In this document: positions 45,653 through 54,976 of the stretch, piece by piece
How the letters are laid out: each line of letters opens with the position of its first letter
Numbering within the stretch: the first letter of the stretch is position 1
Assembly: GCF_009659535.1 (NCBI RefSeq)
Contig: NZ_VJZZ01000012.1
Span: 62,001-126,000 of the forward strand
Reading direction: 5' to 3'
Origin: Aggregicoccus sp. 17bor-14
GTDB taxonomy: Bacteria; Myxococcota; Myxococcia; Myxococcales; Myxococcaceae
Length of the DNA: 64,000 nt
Made by a program: the position numbers and the translations under genes
Notes under the pieces: generated by a model
Database searches by the model: none
Told to the model about the DNA's origin: nothing
The model's input: only the letters and a program-made list of their open reading frames with translations

Positions 45653-45682
45653 TCGCGCGCGCTCGTTGAGGGTCGTTGAAGT

Positions 45683-46192
45683 TTAGATACGGCTCTTGGA
45701 GACGACGACCGCGCCGACCATGGACACCAGCAGGAGCAGGCTCACCGCCTCGAAGGGGAAGAGCCAGCGGGTGTAGAGGTCCACGCCCAGGGCGCGCAGC
45801 GTGCCGAAGCTGGCGGCGCTGCCCGCGTCCATCACGCCGGCCACCTGCGGCGCATGCGCGATGGCGAGCGCGAGGCCCGCGAAGAGGCCGAGCGCCGCGA
45901 GCCCGCCCGCGATGCGGCTGAGCGTGAGGCGAGGGGCCCCCAGCTCCGTCTCGCCCAGGTTCAGGAGCATGATGACGAAGAGGAAGAGCACCATGATGGC
46001 GCCCGCGTACACGAGCACCTGCAGCGCCGCGATGGTGTGCGCCCACAGCAGCACGTAGATGCCGGCGAGGAAGAAGAAGCTCGCCACCAGGCTCATCGCC
46101 GAGTTGATGGGGTTCTTGGCGAAGATGACCAGCCCCGCGGACAGCAGGGTGGCGACCGCGAAGACGAAGAAGAGGACCAGCTCGACGTTCAC
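45683..46192 (-). CDS. nuoJ: NADH-quinone oxidoreductase subunit J
   Basis: The 169-residue, five-TM subunit starts at a GTG (NVELVLFFVFAVATLLSAGLVIFAKNPINSAMSLV) that overlaps the nuoF TGA by four bases. The conserved TM3 segment ALQVLVYAGAIMVLFLFVIMLLNL is present. In most bacteria nuoJ follows nuoI. Here it is coupled directly to nuoF, because nuoG, nuoH and nuoI are missing from the operon. The frame is open upstream inside nuoF, but that is shadow. Confidence 0.94.
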   Translation of the reverse strand: MNVELVLFFVFAVATLLSAGLVIFAKNPINSAMSLVASFFFLAGIYVLLWAHTIAALQVLVYAGAIMVLFLFVIMLLNLGETELGAPRLTLSRIAGGLAALGLFAGLALAIAHAPQVAGVMDAGSAASFGTLRALGVDLYTRWLFPFEAVSLLLLVSMVGAVVVSKSRI

Positions 46193-47523
46193 GACCACTC
46201 TCCGAACTCGCCCCACGGCTTGTCGCCGAACGGGCAGCGCTTCTCGTGGATGTGCGCCTCGAACTCGGCGCGGAACCGCATGAGGAACGAATGGGTGGGC
46301 AGCGCCGCCGCATCGCCCAGGGCGCAGATGGTGTTGCCCAGGCCGATGGGGGGGTAGGGCGCGATGGAGGTGGCCACGTTGGAGAGCAGCTCCAGGTCCT
46401 CCATGTCCGCGCGCCCCTCCTCGATCTTGCGCAGCAGGCGCGTCTGCCACGGGGTGCCCTCGCGGCAGGGGGTGCACTGGCCGCAGCTCTCCTCGGCGTA
46501 GAAGCGCGCCACGCGCCACAGGCTGCGCACCATGCAGGTGCGGTCGTCCATGACGATGACGCCGCCGCTGCCCGCCATGCTCTGCAGGGGCTTGAGCGCC
46601 TCGAACTCCATCGCGGTGCCGAGCTCGTGCGGGCTGAGCACCGGCGCGCTGGAGCCGCCGGGGATGACCGCCTTCACCTTGCGGCCGTTGGGCAGGCCCC
46701 GGCCGTACGCGTCCCCGAAGATGAGGTCGTTGAAGGTGGTGTGCATGCTGCACTCGTAGACGCCCGGGCGGTTCACCGTGCCCGAGAGGCAGACGAGGCG
46801 CGTGCCGCCGCTCTTGTCCGTGCCCAGCTTCGCGTACTTCTCCGGGCCCATGGCGAACACGTGCGGCACGCTCGCGAGCGTCTCCACGTTGTTCACCACC
46901 GTGGGGCAGCCGAAGAGGCCGACGACGGCGGGGAACGGAGGCTTGAGCCGGGGCCAGCCCTTCTTGCCCTCGAGGCTCTCGAGCAGCGCCGTCTCCTCGC
47001 CGCAGATGTACGCGCCCGCGCCGCGCACCAGGTAGCAGTTGAGCTCGAAGTCCTTGCCCAGCACCTTCTTGCCGAAGATGCCGGCCTTGTAGGCCTCGTC
47101 GATGGCGGCCTGGCAGCGCTCGGCGGGGAACTTGAACTCGCCGCGCAGGTACACGTAGCAGGTGTGCACGCCCAGCGCCCACGCGGCGATGGCGATGCCC
47201 TCGAGCATCATGTGCGGGTCCAGCTCGAGGATGTAGCGGTCTTTAAAAGTCCCCGGCTCGCTCTCGTCACCGTTGACGGCGAGGTACTTGGGCTTGGGGC
47301 TGTCCTTGGGGACGAAGCTCCACTTGAGGCCGGTGGGGAAGCCCGCGCCGCCGCGGCCGCGCAGGTTGCTCTTCTTCACCTCGTCGATGACGGCGGCCGG
47401 GGCCATCTCGAGCGCCTTCTTCAGGCCCTCGTAGCCGCCGCGCTTGCGGTAGGCGTCCAGCGTCCAGGACTGGGGGCTGCCCCAGTACTTGGAGATGAGC
47501 GGTTCGATCACGGGTGCCGCCAT
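46189..47523 (-). CDS. nuoF: NADH-quinone oxidoreductase subunit F
   Basis: NuoF is the peripheral-arm subunit binding NADH, FMN and the N3 [4Fe-4S] cluster. The 444-residue protein contains the NADH/FMN motif LRGRGGAGFPTGLKWSF, GDESEPGTFKDR, the FMN segment GAGAYICGEETALLESLEG, and cluster ligands in ESCGQCTPCREGTPW and GNTICALGDAAA. It follows nuoE by 42 bp and is coupled to nuoJ by a GTGA overlap. Confidence 0.97.
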   Translation of the reverse strand: MAAPVIEPLISKYWGSPQSWTLDAYRKRGGYEGLKKALEMAPAAVIDEVKKSNLRGRGGAGFPTGLKWSFVPKDSPKPKYLAVNGDESEPGTFKDRYILELDPHMMLEGIAIAAWALGVHTCYVYLRGEFKFPAERCQAAIDEAYKAGIFGKKVLGKDFELNCYLVRGAGAYICGEETALLESLEGKKGWPRLKPPFPAVVGLFGCPTVVNNVETLASVPHVFAMGPEKYAKLGTDKSGGTRLVCLSGTVNRPGVYECSMHTTFNDLIFGDAYGRGLPNGRKVKAVIPGGSSAPVLSPHELGTAMEFEALKPLQSMAGSGGVIVMDDRTCMVRSLWRVARFYAEESCGQCTPCREGTPWQTRLLRKIEEGRADMEDLELLSNVATSIAPYPPIGLGNTICALGDAAALPTHSFLMRFRAEFEAHIHEKRCPFGDKPWGEFGEWS

Positions 47524-47565
47524 GGGATGGGTCTTCCTCGGCTGAGCTGAAAGGAAAGGAATGCG

Positions 47566-48066
47566 CTACGGGAGCTTGTCGATCAGCGCGTCCAGCTTGG
47601 CGCGCGTGAGGCTCTCGTGGTGGTCTTCGTTGATCTGCAGGCAGGGGGCGGTGCCGCAGGAGGCGAGGCACTCGGTCTCGCGCAGGAAGAAGCGCTCGTT
47701 GGCCTCGCCCGCCTTGAGGCCCAGCTTCTGCTCCAGGTAGGCGAGCATCTTCTCCGCGCCCCAGAGGCTGCAGGAGAGGTTGGTGCACACGTCCACCGTG
47801 TACTTGCCGGGCTTCTTCAGGTGGTACATCACGTAGAAGCTGGCCACCTCGTAGGCGCGCTCGCGCGTGGTGCCGAGGCGCTCGGCGACGAGCGCGAGGC
47901 CCTCGGGAGGGCACCACCCCTTGATGGCCTGCAGCGCGCGCAGCGCGGGCAGCATCGCGGCGCTCTTGCGGTCCGCGGGGTAGTGGCTCAGGAGCTCAGC
48001 GATCTCCGCGTCGAACTTCTTCTGCTCGTCGGGAGTAAAGAGGGGGGTGTTCAGGGGCTCCGCCAT
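47566..48066 (-). CDS. nuoE: NADH-quinone oxidoreductase subunit E
   Basis: NuoE carries the N1a [2Fe-2S] cluster. The 166-residue thioredoxin-like protein has ligands in VCTNLSCSLWGAE (Cys-x4-Cys) and ECLASCGTAPCLQIN (Cys-x3-Cys). It is the first gene of the nuoEFJKLMN operon. The ATG at 48066 has no Shine-Dalgarno sequence, and a promoter ends about ten bases upstream, so the transcript may be almost leaderless. Confidence 0.96.
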   Translation of the reverse strand: MAEPLNTPLFTPDEQKKFDAEIAELLSHYPADRKSAAMLPALRALQAIKGWCPPEGLALVAERLGTTRERAYEVASFYVMYHLKKPGKYTVDVCTNLSCSLWGAEKMLAYLEQKLGLKAGEANERFFLRETECLASCGTAPCLQINEDHHESLTRAKLDALIDKLP

Positions 48067-48076
48067 GGCGGGCGGG

Positions 48077-48106
48077 TACGTAGGCCCCCGGGCCCCGCCT
48101 TGTCAA
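48077..48106 (-). promoter_or_regulatory. Predicted promoter of the nuo operon
   Basis: On the minus strand a perfect -35 TTGACA (48106-48101) is followed by an 18-base GC-rich spacer and TACGTA (48082-48077). The latter is ten bases before the nuoE ATG. The -10 is only fair. Confidence 0.45.
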
Positions 48107-48355
48107 TGAAAAGCCTGATCGCCCGGGCGGCATTCCATCAGTGATTTGCCCAGGGATTCCAAGCCCTTGTTATGGAAGAGGGGCGGGGAGGCCCGGCGGC
48201 GGGGGCGCATTCCGTGACTTTCTTTCCCGAAGGGCGCCTATCGGGTACAAGGCGGGTCTCCCCGTACACGGCGCGGCGGCGGGCAGGCCTCCCGACGCCC
48301 GTTTTGGCAGCTGTAGAGACGCCCTCTGGCGCCGAGGCCCGGCAGGTAGGACCCC

Positions 48356-48805
48356 TTGAGCTCGGCAGGATCTGACGCGCGCGGAAGCAGCAGCCCGGCC
48401 CTCCCGGCCGAGGGCTACCGCGTGCTCATCGTCGAGGACAACCCGCACATCATCGAGATGTACAGCTACGTGCTCAAGAAGCTGGCGAGCGGCGAGCTGG
48501 CGGGCAAGGTGCCGCTCGAGGTGCACTTCGCCCCGGACGGGCACCACGCGCTCTTGCAGCTGCGCGAGGGCACCTTCCACCTGGTGATGACGGACCTCTA
48601 CATGCCGGTGATGGACGGCTTCGCCCTGGTGGAGCGCATCCGGCACGAGGAGGCGCTCAAGAACATCCCCATCATCGCGATCAGCGCGGGGGGCAAGGAG
48701 GCGCAGGAGCGCGCGCTCGAGCTCGGGGTGGACATCTACCTGCGCAAGCCGGTGCGCTTCGTGGAAGTGCTGGAGACGGTGAAGCAGCTGTTGCGCATCA
48801 AGTAG
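48356..48805 (+). CDS. Single-domain response regulator
   Basis: The 149-residue protein is a lone receiver: RVLIVEDNPHIIEMYSYVLKKL near residue 22, the phospho-acceptor aspartate in LVMTDLYMPVMDGFALVERI, ISAGGK in place of the usual Thr/Ser-Ala switch region, and YLRKPVRFVEVLETV with the conserved Lys. It has no output domain. It starts at a TTG (48356) preceded by TAGGA; no ATG is available. It is separated from nuoE by a 290-bp divergent gap and followed 10 bp later by serB, so the two may share a transcript. Its partner kinase is not nearby. Confidence 0.85.
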   Translation: MSSAGSDARGSSSPALPAEGYRVLIVEDNPHIIEMYSYVLKKLASGELAGKVPLEVHFAPDGHHALLQLREGTFHLVMTDLYMPVMDGFALVERIRHEEALKNIPIIAISAGGKEAQERALELGVDIYLRKPVRFVEVLETVKQLLRIK

Positions 48806-48815
48806 GGTGGCGGCC

Positions 48816-50048
48816 ATGTCCGCGCCCTCCGGCTCTCCCTCCGCTCCGCTGCTGCTCACCGTCACCGGGCGCGACCACCCGGGAATCGCCGCGCGCCTCA
48901 CCGGGCTGCTCGCGCACGCCGGGGCGCAGCTCCTGGACGTGGAGCAGGTGGTGGTGCAGGGGCAGCTCACGCTGTGCCTCCTGGTGCGCCTGCCCAGCGC
49001 GCGCAGCGTGCTCGCCGAGCTGCTCTTCGCGGCGAAGGAGCTGGGGGTGGCGCTGGACTTCCAGGTGATGGACGCGCCCGCCACGCCCCCGGCCCCGCGC
49101 GGCCGCTACGTGGCCACGCTGGTGGGCCGCGGCCTGGGCGCGGGCGCGCTGCACGCGTTCGCCACCTGCGTGGCGGAGCACGGGGGCAACATCGTGCAGG
49201 TGAGCCGGCTGAGCGACGGCGAGGCGCTGGAGCGCGGGGCGCTCGCGGCGGTGGAGGTGCGGCTCACGCTCGCGCCGGGAGCGAGCAGCGAGCCGCTCAA
49301 GCGGGGGCTCTTGCAGCTGGCCATGGCGGCGCAGGGCGCCACCCAGGGTGCCTTCGACGTGGCGCTGCAGCGCGAGGGGCTGTACCGGCGCAGCAAGCGG
49401 ATGGTGGTGATGGACATGGACTCCACGCTCATCCGCATCGAGGTCATCGACGAGCTGGCGCGCGCGCACGGCGTCTACGAGCAGGTGAGCCGCATCACCG
49501 AGCGCGCGATGCACGGGGAGATGGACTACGACGAGAGCCTGCGCCAGCGCGTGGCGCTGCTCGCCGGGCTGGAGGTGGGCGTGCTGGAGCAGCTCGCCGC
49601 GCAGCTGCCGCTCACCGAAGGAGCGGAGACGCTGGTGCGCGTGCTCAAGCGCCTGGGCTACCGCACCGCCGTCATCAGCGGGGGCTTCTCCGTCGCGGCC
49701 GAGGCGCTGCAGCGGCGGCTCGGCATCGACTTCGCCTTCAGCAACGTGCTGGAGGCGAAGGACGGCAAGCTCACCGGGCGCACCGTGGGCCCCATCGTGA
49801 ACGCGCGGCGCAAGGCGGAGCTGCTGGAGAAGCTCGCGGCCGAGCAGGGGCTCTTGCTGGACCAGGTCATCGCCGTGGGGGACGGCGCGAACGACCTGCT
49901 CATGCTGCAGCGCGCGGGGCTGGGCATTGCGTTCCGCGCGAAGCCCAAGCTGCGGGAGGCGGCCGACACCTCCATCTCCGCGGGCGGCCTGGACACCATC
50001 CTGTACCTCCTGGGCCTCAGCGCCCGCGAGCTGCAGGAGGTGGGGTAG
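48816..50048 (+). CDS. serB: Phosphoserine phosphatase SerB with N-terminal ACT domains
   Basis: SerB makes serine from phosphoserine. The 410-residue protein has two ACT-like domains at the N-terminus (LLLTVTGRDHPGIAARLTGLLAHAGAQLLDVEQ and YVATLVGRGLGAGALHAFATCVAEHGGNIVQ, about 10-170). The HAD phosphatase follows with DMDSTLIRIEVIDELA, SGGFSVAAE and VGDGANDLLML. Two ACT domains make it longer than E. coli SerB (322), as in mycobacterial SerB2. The ATG at 48816 is preferred to a GTG three codons upstream. Confidence 0.95.
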   Translation: MSAPSGSPSAPLLLTVTGRDHPGIAARLTGLLAHAGAQLLDVEQVVVQGQLTLCLLVRLPSARSVLAELLFAAKELGVALDFQVMDAPATPPAPRGRYVATLVGRGLGAGALHAFATCVAEHGGNIVQVSRLSDGEALERGALAAVEVRLTLAPGASSEPLKRGLLQLAMAAQGATQGAFDVALQREGLYRRSKRMVVMDMDSTLIRIEVIDELARAHGVYEQVSRITERAMHGEMDYDESLRQRVALLAGLEVGVLEQLAAQLPLTEGAETLVRVLKRLGYRTAVISGGFSVAAEALQRRLGIDFAFSNVLEAKDGKLTGRTVGPIVNARRKAELLEKLAAEQGLLLDQVIAVGDGANDLLMLQRAGLGIAFRAKPKLREAADTSISAGGLDTILYLLGLSARELQEVG

Positions 50049-50053
50049 GGGCC

Positions 50054-50404
50054 GTGAGCGCCGCGCAGGAGGCCGCGCTGCAGGAGGGCGTGCGCCTCTT
50101 CAACGCAGGCGCGCACTGGGAGGCGCACGAGGCGTGGGAGGGGGCGTGGCGCGAGGCCGGGGGCGAGCGGCGCGCGCTCCTGCACGGGCTCATCCTCGCG
50201 GCCGCCGGCTGGGTGCAGCGGGGCCGCGGGCGCGAGGCCGGTGCGCACACGCTGTTCGGCCGGGCGCTGCAAAGGTTGAAGGGGCTGCCCGCGGACTGTG
50301 GCGGGCTCGACGTGGCGGCGCTGCGCGCGGACCTCGAGGCGTGGCGCGCGGGGGACCTCGCTCACCCCGCCCGCGTCCGCGCGTCCGTCCATCCCTCACC
50401 CTGA
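50054..50404 (+). CDS. DUF309 family protein
   Basis: The 116-residue helical protein fits DUF309: EGVRLFNAGAHWEAHEAWEGAWREAGGERRALLHGLILAAAGWVQ with the paired His-Glu residues that suggest a metal or phosphate site, then a GALQRLKGLP-like helix. Function is unknown. It begins at a GTG five bases after the serB stop and is probably co-transcribed. A REP-like palindrome directly follows the stop. Confidence 0.85.
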   Translation: MSAAQEAALQEGVRLFNAGAHWEAHEAWEGAWREAGGERRALLHGLILAAAGWVQRGRGREAGAHTLFGRALQRLKGLPADCGGLDVAALRADLEAWRAGDLAHPARVRASVHPSP

Positions 50405-50425
50405 CCCTCTCCCAGAGGGAGAGGG
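50405..50425. repeat. REP-like palindrome, copy 2
   Basis: CCCTCTCCC-AGA-GGGAGAGGG, a perfect 9-bp inverted repeat between convergent genes. It is closely related to copy 1 after ssb. Confidence 0.55.
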
Positions 50426-50436
50426 GACTCTCCTGC

Positions 50437-51573
50437 TCACGCCTCGAGCAGGAAGCGCAGGGTGCGGCGCAGCGGCTCGGCGGCGCCCCACAGCAGCTGG
50501 TCGCCGATGGTGAAGGCGCCCAGGTACTCGGGGCCCATGGCGAGCTTGCGCAGGCGGCCCACCGGGATGGTGAGGGTGCCGCTCACGGCGACGGGGGTGA
50601 GCTCGCGCAGCGTGGCCTCGCGGTCGTTGGGCACCACCTTCACCCAGGGGTTGCCGCCCGCGATGAGCGCCTCGAGCTCGGGCAGGGGCACGTCCCGCTT
50701 GAGCTTGAAGGTGAGCGCCTGGCTGTGGCAGCGCATCGCGCCGATGCGCACGCAGAAGCCGTCCACCGGGACGGCCGGCGTGCCGAAGCCCTCGCCCTGG
50801 CCGAGGATGCGGTTGGTCTCGGCCATGCCCTTCCACTCCTCGCGGCTGGTGCCGTTGCCGAGGTCGCGGTCGATCCACGGGATGAGCGAGCCGCCCAGCG
50901 GCACGCCGAAGTTCTTCGTCTCGCTGGCACTCAGCGCGCGCTGCTTCGCGACCACCTGGCGGTCGATGTCCAGGATGGCGCTCGCGGGGTCCGCGAGCAG
51001 GTCCTTCACCTCGGCGTGCAGGGTGCCGAACTGGGTGAGCAGCTCGCGCATGTGCTGCGCGCCGCCGCCGGAGGCCGCCTGGTAGGTCTGGGTACTCATC
51101 CACTCGACGAGCCCCGCCTTGAAGAGCGCGCCAAGGCCCATGAGCATGCAGCTCACGGTGCAGTTGCCGCCGATCCAGTTGCGGCCGCCGCGCTCGAGCG
51201 CGCGCTGCATCACCGGGAGGTTCACCGGGTCCAGGCAGATGACCGCGTCGTCGCGCATGCGCAGCGTGGAGGCGGCGTCGATCCAGTGGCCGTTCCAGCC
51301 CGTGCCGCGCAGCTTGGGGAACACCTCCTGGGTGTAGTCGCCGCCCTGCGCCGTGATGACCACGTCGCAGGCCGCGAGCGCCTTGAGGTCGAACGCGTCC
51401 TGGAGGCGGGGCTCGCCCTTCGCGAAGGCCGGCGCCGCGCCCCCGGCGTTGCTCGTGCTGAAGAACACGGGCTCGATGACGGCGAAGTCGCCCTCCGCCT
51501 GCATCCGCTCCATCAGCACGGAGCCGACCATCCCGCGCCACCCGACGATTCCTACGCGCTTCATCCCGGCCAT
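50437..51573 (-). CDS. asd: Aspartate-semialdehyde dehydrogenase
   Basis: Asd makes aspartate semialdehyde, the branch point to lysine/diaminopimelate, threonine and methionine. The 378-residue enzyme is of the Gram-negative type: [21 protein letters not shown], the phosphate loop TLRMRDD, catalytic cysteine in [13 protein letters not shown] and the later [17 protein letters not shown] and [11 protein letters not shown] motifs with the base-catalyst His. A start at the next ATG (51564) would equal the E. coli start; GAGGAG is three bases from the first ATG and twelve from the second. It is divergent from the ABC transporter pair. Confidence 0.95.
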   Translation of the reverse strand: MAGMKRVGIVGWRGMVGSVLMERMQAEGDFAVIEPVFFSTSNAGGAAPAFAKGEPRLQDAFDLKALAACDVVITAQGGDYTQEVFPKLRGTGWNGHWIDAASTLRMRDDAVICLDPVNLPVMQRALERGGRNWIGGNCTVSCMLMGLGALFKAGLVEWMSTQTYQAASGGGAQHMRELLTQFGTLHAEVKDLLADPASAILDIDRQVVAKQRALSASETKNFGVPLGGSLIPWIDRDLGNGTSREEWKGMAETNRILGQGEGFGTPAVPVDGFCVRIGAMRCHSQALTFKLKRDVPLPELEALIAGGNPWVKVVPNDREATLRELTPVAVSGTLTIPVGRLRKLAMGPEYLGAFTIGDQLLWGAAEPLRRTLRFLLEA

Positions 51574-51798
51574 GGGCTCCTCAACACGCGGGACCTGCCC
51601 CGCGTTCGCGGCCCGCATGCTCTCCTCCGGGGCACCGGCAGGCAAGCACGCGCAGGGGGAGTTCCTTCCCGCCAGGCGGCCGAGCCCCCGGGTGTCCTCG
51701 CGGCCAGGGCCGGGCCCGGGCGCGCAATCGGGGCAGCGGACCCTGCGTAGGGAGCACTGAGGCGCCCCCGCGCCCCCTTGCCCCTCTCGAGGAACGCC

Positions 51799-52668
51799 GT
51801 GCTCCAGCTGCAGAACGTCACCAAGACCTACGGGAAGAGCGTGCACGCGGTGGCCGGCGTCTCGCTCACGCTCGAGCGCGGCGTCATCGGGCTCATCGGC
51901 CACAACGGGGCGGGCAAGACCACGCTGATGCAGATGGTGGCCACGCTCACGCGCCCCACGAGCGGCCGCATCCTCTTCGACGGCGTGGACATCGCGGCGA
52001 AGCCGGAGGCGATCCGGCGCCGGCTGGGCTTCCTGCCGCAGGACTTCGGCGTGTACGCGAACCTCACGGCGCTCGAGTTCATGCAGTACTTCGCGGCGCT
52101 CAAGGGCGTGCGCGACCCGGCGCGCATCCGCCAGCTGCTCGAGCGGGTGAACCTGCACGACCAGGCGCACCGGCCCGCGGCCGCGTTCTCGGGCGGGATG
52201 CGGCGGCGGCTCGGCATCGCCCAGGCGCTGCTCAACGACCCGGACATCCTCGTGGTCGACGAGCCCACCGCGGGGCTCGACCCCGAGGAGCGGCTGCGCT
52301 TCCGGCACCTGCTCGCCGAGGTCGGCTTCCAGAAGCTGGTCATCCTCTCCACGCACATCGTCTCGGACGTGGAGAGCATCGCGAGCGAGCTGGCCATCCT
52401 GCGCGCGGGGCGGCTCGTGGCCTTCGAGACGCCCGAGGCCATCCTCCAGAACGCGCGCGGCCAGGTCTGGTCCGCACGCGTGGAGGCGGAAGCCTACGAG
52501 GCGCTGCGCGAGCGCGTGCACGTGCTGCAGGCCCAGCGCCAGGGCAGCGCCATCAGCCTGCGCATCGCGCACCCGCGCCAGCCCTGCCCCGGCGCCTCGC
52601 TCGCAGAGCCCACGCTCGAGGAGGCGCTGATGGCCCAGCGCTACGCCGTGCAGGCGGTGGCGGCGTGA
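51799..52668 (+). CDS. ABC transporter ATP-binding protein
   Basis: The 289-residue ATPase has Walker [15 protein letters not shown]-loop [26 protein letters not shown], signature [16 protein letters not shown], Walker [14 protein letters not shown] and H-loop [10 protein letters not shown], the drug/bacteriocin-export subgroup. A C-terminal segment after residue 215 is typical of these exporters. GAGGA lies seven bases before the GTG at 51799. Its TGA overlaps the permease GTG. The cargo is unknown. Confidence 0.9.
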   Translation: MLQLQNVTKTYGKSVHAVAGVSLTLERGVIGLIGHNGAGKTTLMQMVATLTRPTSGRILFDGVDIAAKPEAIRRRLGFLPQDFGVYANLTALEFMQYFAALKGVRDPARIRQLLERVNLHDQAHRPAAAFSGGMRRRLGIAQALLNDPDILVVDEPTAGLDPEERLRFRHLLAEVGFQKLVILSTHIVSDVESIASELAILRAGRLVAFETPEAILQNARGQVWSARVEAEAYEALRERVHVLQAQRQGSAISLRIAHPRQPCPGASLAEPTLEEALMAQRYAVQAVAA

Positions 52669-54230
52669 ACCTCCCGCTCCTCGCGACGCTCGCGCATGCC
52701 GAGGTGCGCCTGCGCATGCGGCGCCTCTCGACGCTGGTGGTGCTGCTCGGCGTGGTCGCCCTCAGCTGGCTGATGATCGGAGACCCCGCGGACGGGGTGA
52801 CGCTCATCTCGGTGGGCAATGCGCGCGTGCTCTACACCAGCTCCGCGCTCGCGCTGGGCGGCGCTGGGCTCGGAGGGATGCTCTTCAGCCTCGCGGGCTT
52901 CTTCCTCGTGCGAGGGCGCATCGCGGAGGACCTGCGCAGCGGCACGGGCGGCGTCATCGCGGCCACCCCGGTGGGCAACGCGGGCTTCCTCCTCTCGCGC
53001 TGGCTGGGCGGCGTGGCCTACCTCGGGGCGCTGGTGCTCGCCTTCCTCGGCGCCCTGCTCGTGTGCCACGCGCTGCGCGGGGACGGCCCCATCCAGCCCG
53101 GGGTCTATCTGGCGACCTTCCTCCTGGTGTTGCTGCCCACCGTGCTCTTCGCGGTGAGCTGCGCGGTGCTCTTCGACGCCTGGGCGCCCCTGATGGGCAA
53201 GCGCGGCGACGTGCTCTACTTCCTGCTGTGGATGGCGCAGCTCGCGCTCGCCTCGCAGCTCGCGGGCGCGGTCCACGGCGAGGTGCCGGGCGGGTTCGTC
53301 TTCGACTTCCCGGGCATCGCGACCGCCGGAGTCCTCTTCCAGGCCACGCTGCACACGGACCAGCTCATGCTGGGCGGCGCGTCCTTCGATCCACACGTGG
53401 CGCCCGTGACCCTGCCCGCGCAGCTGTGGACGGGGTCCGCGGTGCTCGTGCGCGCGGTGTGCGCCGCGCTGGCCCTGCTGCCGCTGCTACCGGCCGCGGG
53501 CCTGTTCCACCGCTTCTCTCCGGACCGGGCGAGGCCCGCGCACGCGCGCAGGCGCCGCTCGCCGCTCGCGCTGCTGAACGCGTGGCTGCGCCCGCTCGCG
53601 CGGCTCGCGCAGCCCCTGTTCCGGCTCGCCGCGCTGCTGCCCGGGACGGCGGGGCAGGTGCTCGCAGACGTGGCCCTCACGCTCACGATGGCCCCCGCGG
53701 CCATCGCCGCGCTGCTCGGGTTCTGGCTCGTCTCGCTGTGCGCGGCGCCGGCGTCCCTCGGGGGCGTGCTCGCGGCGGCGGTGGCCGTGTGGGGCGTGCT
53801 CGTCAGTGAGCTGGGTGCGCGCGATGCGCAGGCAGGCGCGCTGGAGCTGACGGGGGCGGTGCGCGGCGGCCTGCAGCGCAGGGACCTGCGCCTCACCGCC
53901 GCCACCTTCGTGCTCGGGCTGCTCTTCACGGGCGTCATCGCCCTGCGCTGGGCCCCGCTCTCCCCGGTGCGTGCGTGCGCCGTGGTTTCCGGAGTCTTCG
54001 CGCTGAGCGCGGTTGCCACCCTGCTGGGCCGCCTCACCGAGACCTCGCGCGCCTTCCTCGCGCTGTTCCTCTTCGGCCTCTACGTGGCGCTCAACGCGAC
54101 CCGGGTCCCGGCGCTCGACGTGGTGGGCTTCAACGGCGTGGCGCACGCGGGCACGGTGCTGGGCGTGCTCGTCACGGGGCTGGCGGCGCTCGCGGGTGCC
54201 ACGGCCTGGAGCCAACGTCGCTGGGCCTGA
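52665..54230 (+). CDS. ABC transporter permease, multi-TM
   Basis: The 521-residue membrane protein has about 12 TM helices and starts (GTG) inside the stop of the ATPase gene (GTGA). The N-terminal half is laid out like ABC-2 export permeases: an N-terminal cytoplasmic segment, [20 protein letters not shown], an [33 protein letters not shown] cytosolic loop and further helices. It is larger than ordinary ABC-2 permeases and may be a fused, full-length transporter subunit. Substrate is unknown. Confidence 0.82.
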   Translation: MNLPLLATLAHAEVRLRMRRLSTLVVLLGVVALSWLMIGDPADGVTLISVGNARVLYTSSALALGGAGLGGMLFSLAGFFLVRGRIAEDLRSGTGGVIAATPVGNAGFLLSRWLGGVAYLGALVLAFLGALLVCHALRGDGPIQPGVYLATFLLVLLPTVLFAVSCAVLFDAWAPLMGKRGDVLYFLLWMAQLALASQLAGAVHGEVPGGFVFDFPGIATAGVLFQATLHTDQLMLGGASFDPHVAPVTLPAQLWTGSAVLVRAVCAALALLPLLPAAGLFHRFSPDRARPAHARRRRSPLALLNAWLRPLARLAQPLFRLAALLPGTAGQVLADVALTLTMAPAAIAALLGFWLVSLCAAPASLGGVLAAAVAVWGVLVSELGARDAQAGALELTGAVRGGLQRRDLRLTAATFVLGLLFTGVIALRWAPLSPVRACAVVSGVFALSAVATLLGRLTETSRAFLALFLFGLYVALNATRVPALDVVGFNGVAHAGTVLGVLVTGLAALAGATAWSQRRWA

Positions 54231-54319
54231 ATCTGCTGCGCTGCCGGGTTGCCGAGCAGGCGGGGGTGCCCTATGTGTGCGCCCATGACGACCTACGAGA
54301 GCGGCAGTGGAGGTGGCGT

Positions 54320-54943
54320 ATGAGCGCGCAGGAGCAGACGGAGGCCCTGCAGCGGCTGCGCGACGGCAACGCGCGGTTCGTGGCGCACGTGCGCAGCGCC
54401 GAGACGCTCGCGCGCCAGCTGCTGCGCGCCGAGCTCGCCCTGGGCCAGAAGCCCTTCGCGGTGCTGCTGGGCTGCTCGGACTCGCGGGTGCCCGCGGAGC
54501 TCGTCTTCGACCAGGGGCTCGGCGACCTCTTCGTCATCCGCGTGGCGGGTAACATCGTCGCGCCCTCGCAGATCGGCAGCGTGGAGTTCGCCGTGGAGGC
54601 CTTCGGCACCCAGCTGGTGGTGGTGCTCGGCCACACGCTGTGCGGAGCCATCACCGCCACGCTCTCGACGCTGCTGGACGGCGCCACGCCCTCCACCCGC
54701 AACCTCAACTCGATCGTGAACCGCATCCGCCCCGCGCTCGAGGGCTGGGTCACCAAGGGGAGCACGGAGTCCCGCGAGGAGCTGCGCACGCGCGCGGTGC
54801 GCGCCAACGTGCGCGCGTCGGTGAGCCAGCTGCGCCACGGCTCCGAGCTGCTCGAGGCCCGCGTGCTCGCGGGCGAGCTGCTCATCGTGGGCGCGGAGTA
54901 CGACCTCGAGACGGGCGTGGTCGACTTCTTCGAGATCCCCTGA
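54320..54943 (+). CDS. Beta-class carbonic anhydrase
   Basis: The 207-residue enzyme interconverts CO2 and bicarbonate. Zinc ligands Cys52, His105 and Cys108 and catalytic Asp54 are in LLGCSDSRVPAELVFDQGLGDLFVIRVAGN and VVLGHTLCGAI. An ideal Shine-Dalgarno GGAGGT lies five bases before the ATG, which excludes the longer upstream frame inside the permease gene. The C-terminal DLETGVVDFFE is typical. It follows the ABC pair by about 90 bp. Confidence 0.95.
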   Translation: MSAQEQTEALQRLRDGNARFVAHVRSAETLARQLLRAELALGQKPFAVLLGCSDSRVPAELVFDQGLGDLFVIRVAGNIVAPSQIGSVEFAVEAFGTQLVVVLGHTLCGAITATLSTLLDGATPSTRNLNSIVNRIRPALEGWVTKGSTESREELRTRAVRANVRASVSQLRHGSELLEARVLAGELLIVGAEYDLETGVVDFFEIP

Positions 54944-54976
54944 GCGCCGGGCGGCGGCGTGCCCCGGCGCTGGCCC

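Noticed and set aside
43490-45679. 729-codon + strand open frame opposite nuoL/nuoK
   Set aside because: Antisense shadow of real nuo genes, without motifs or ribosome binding site.
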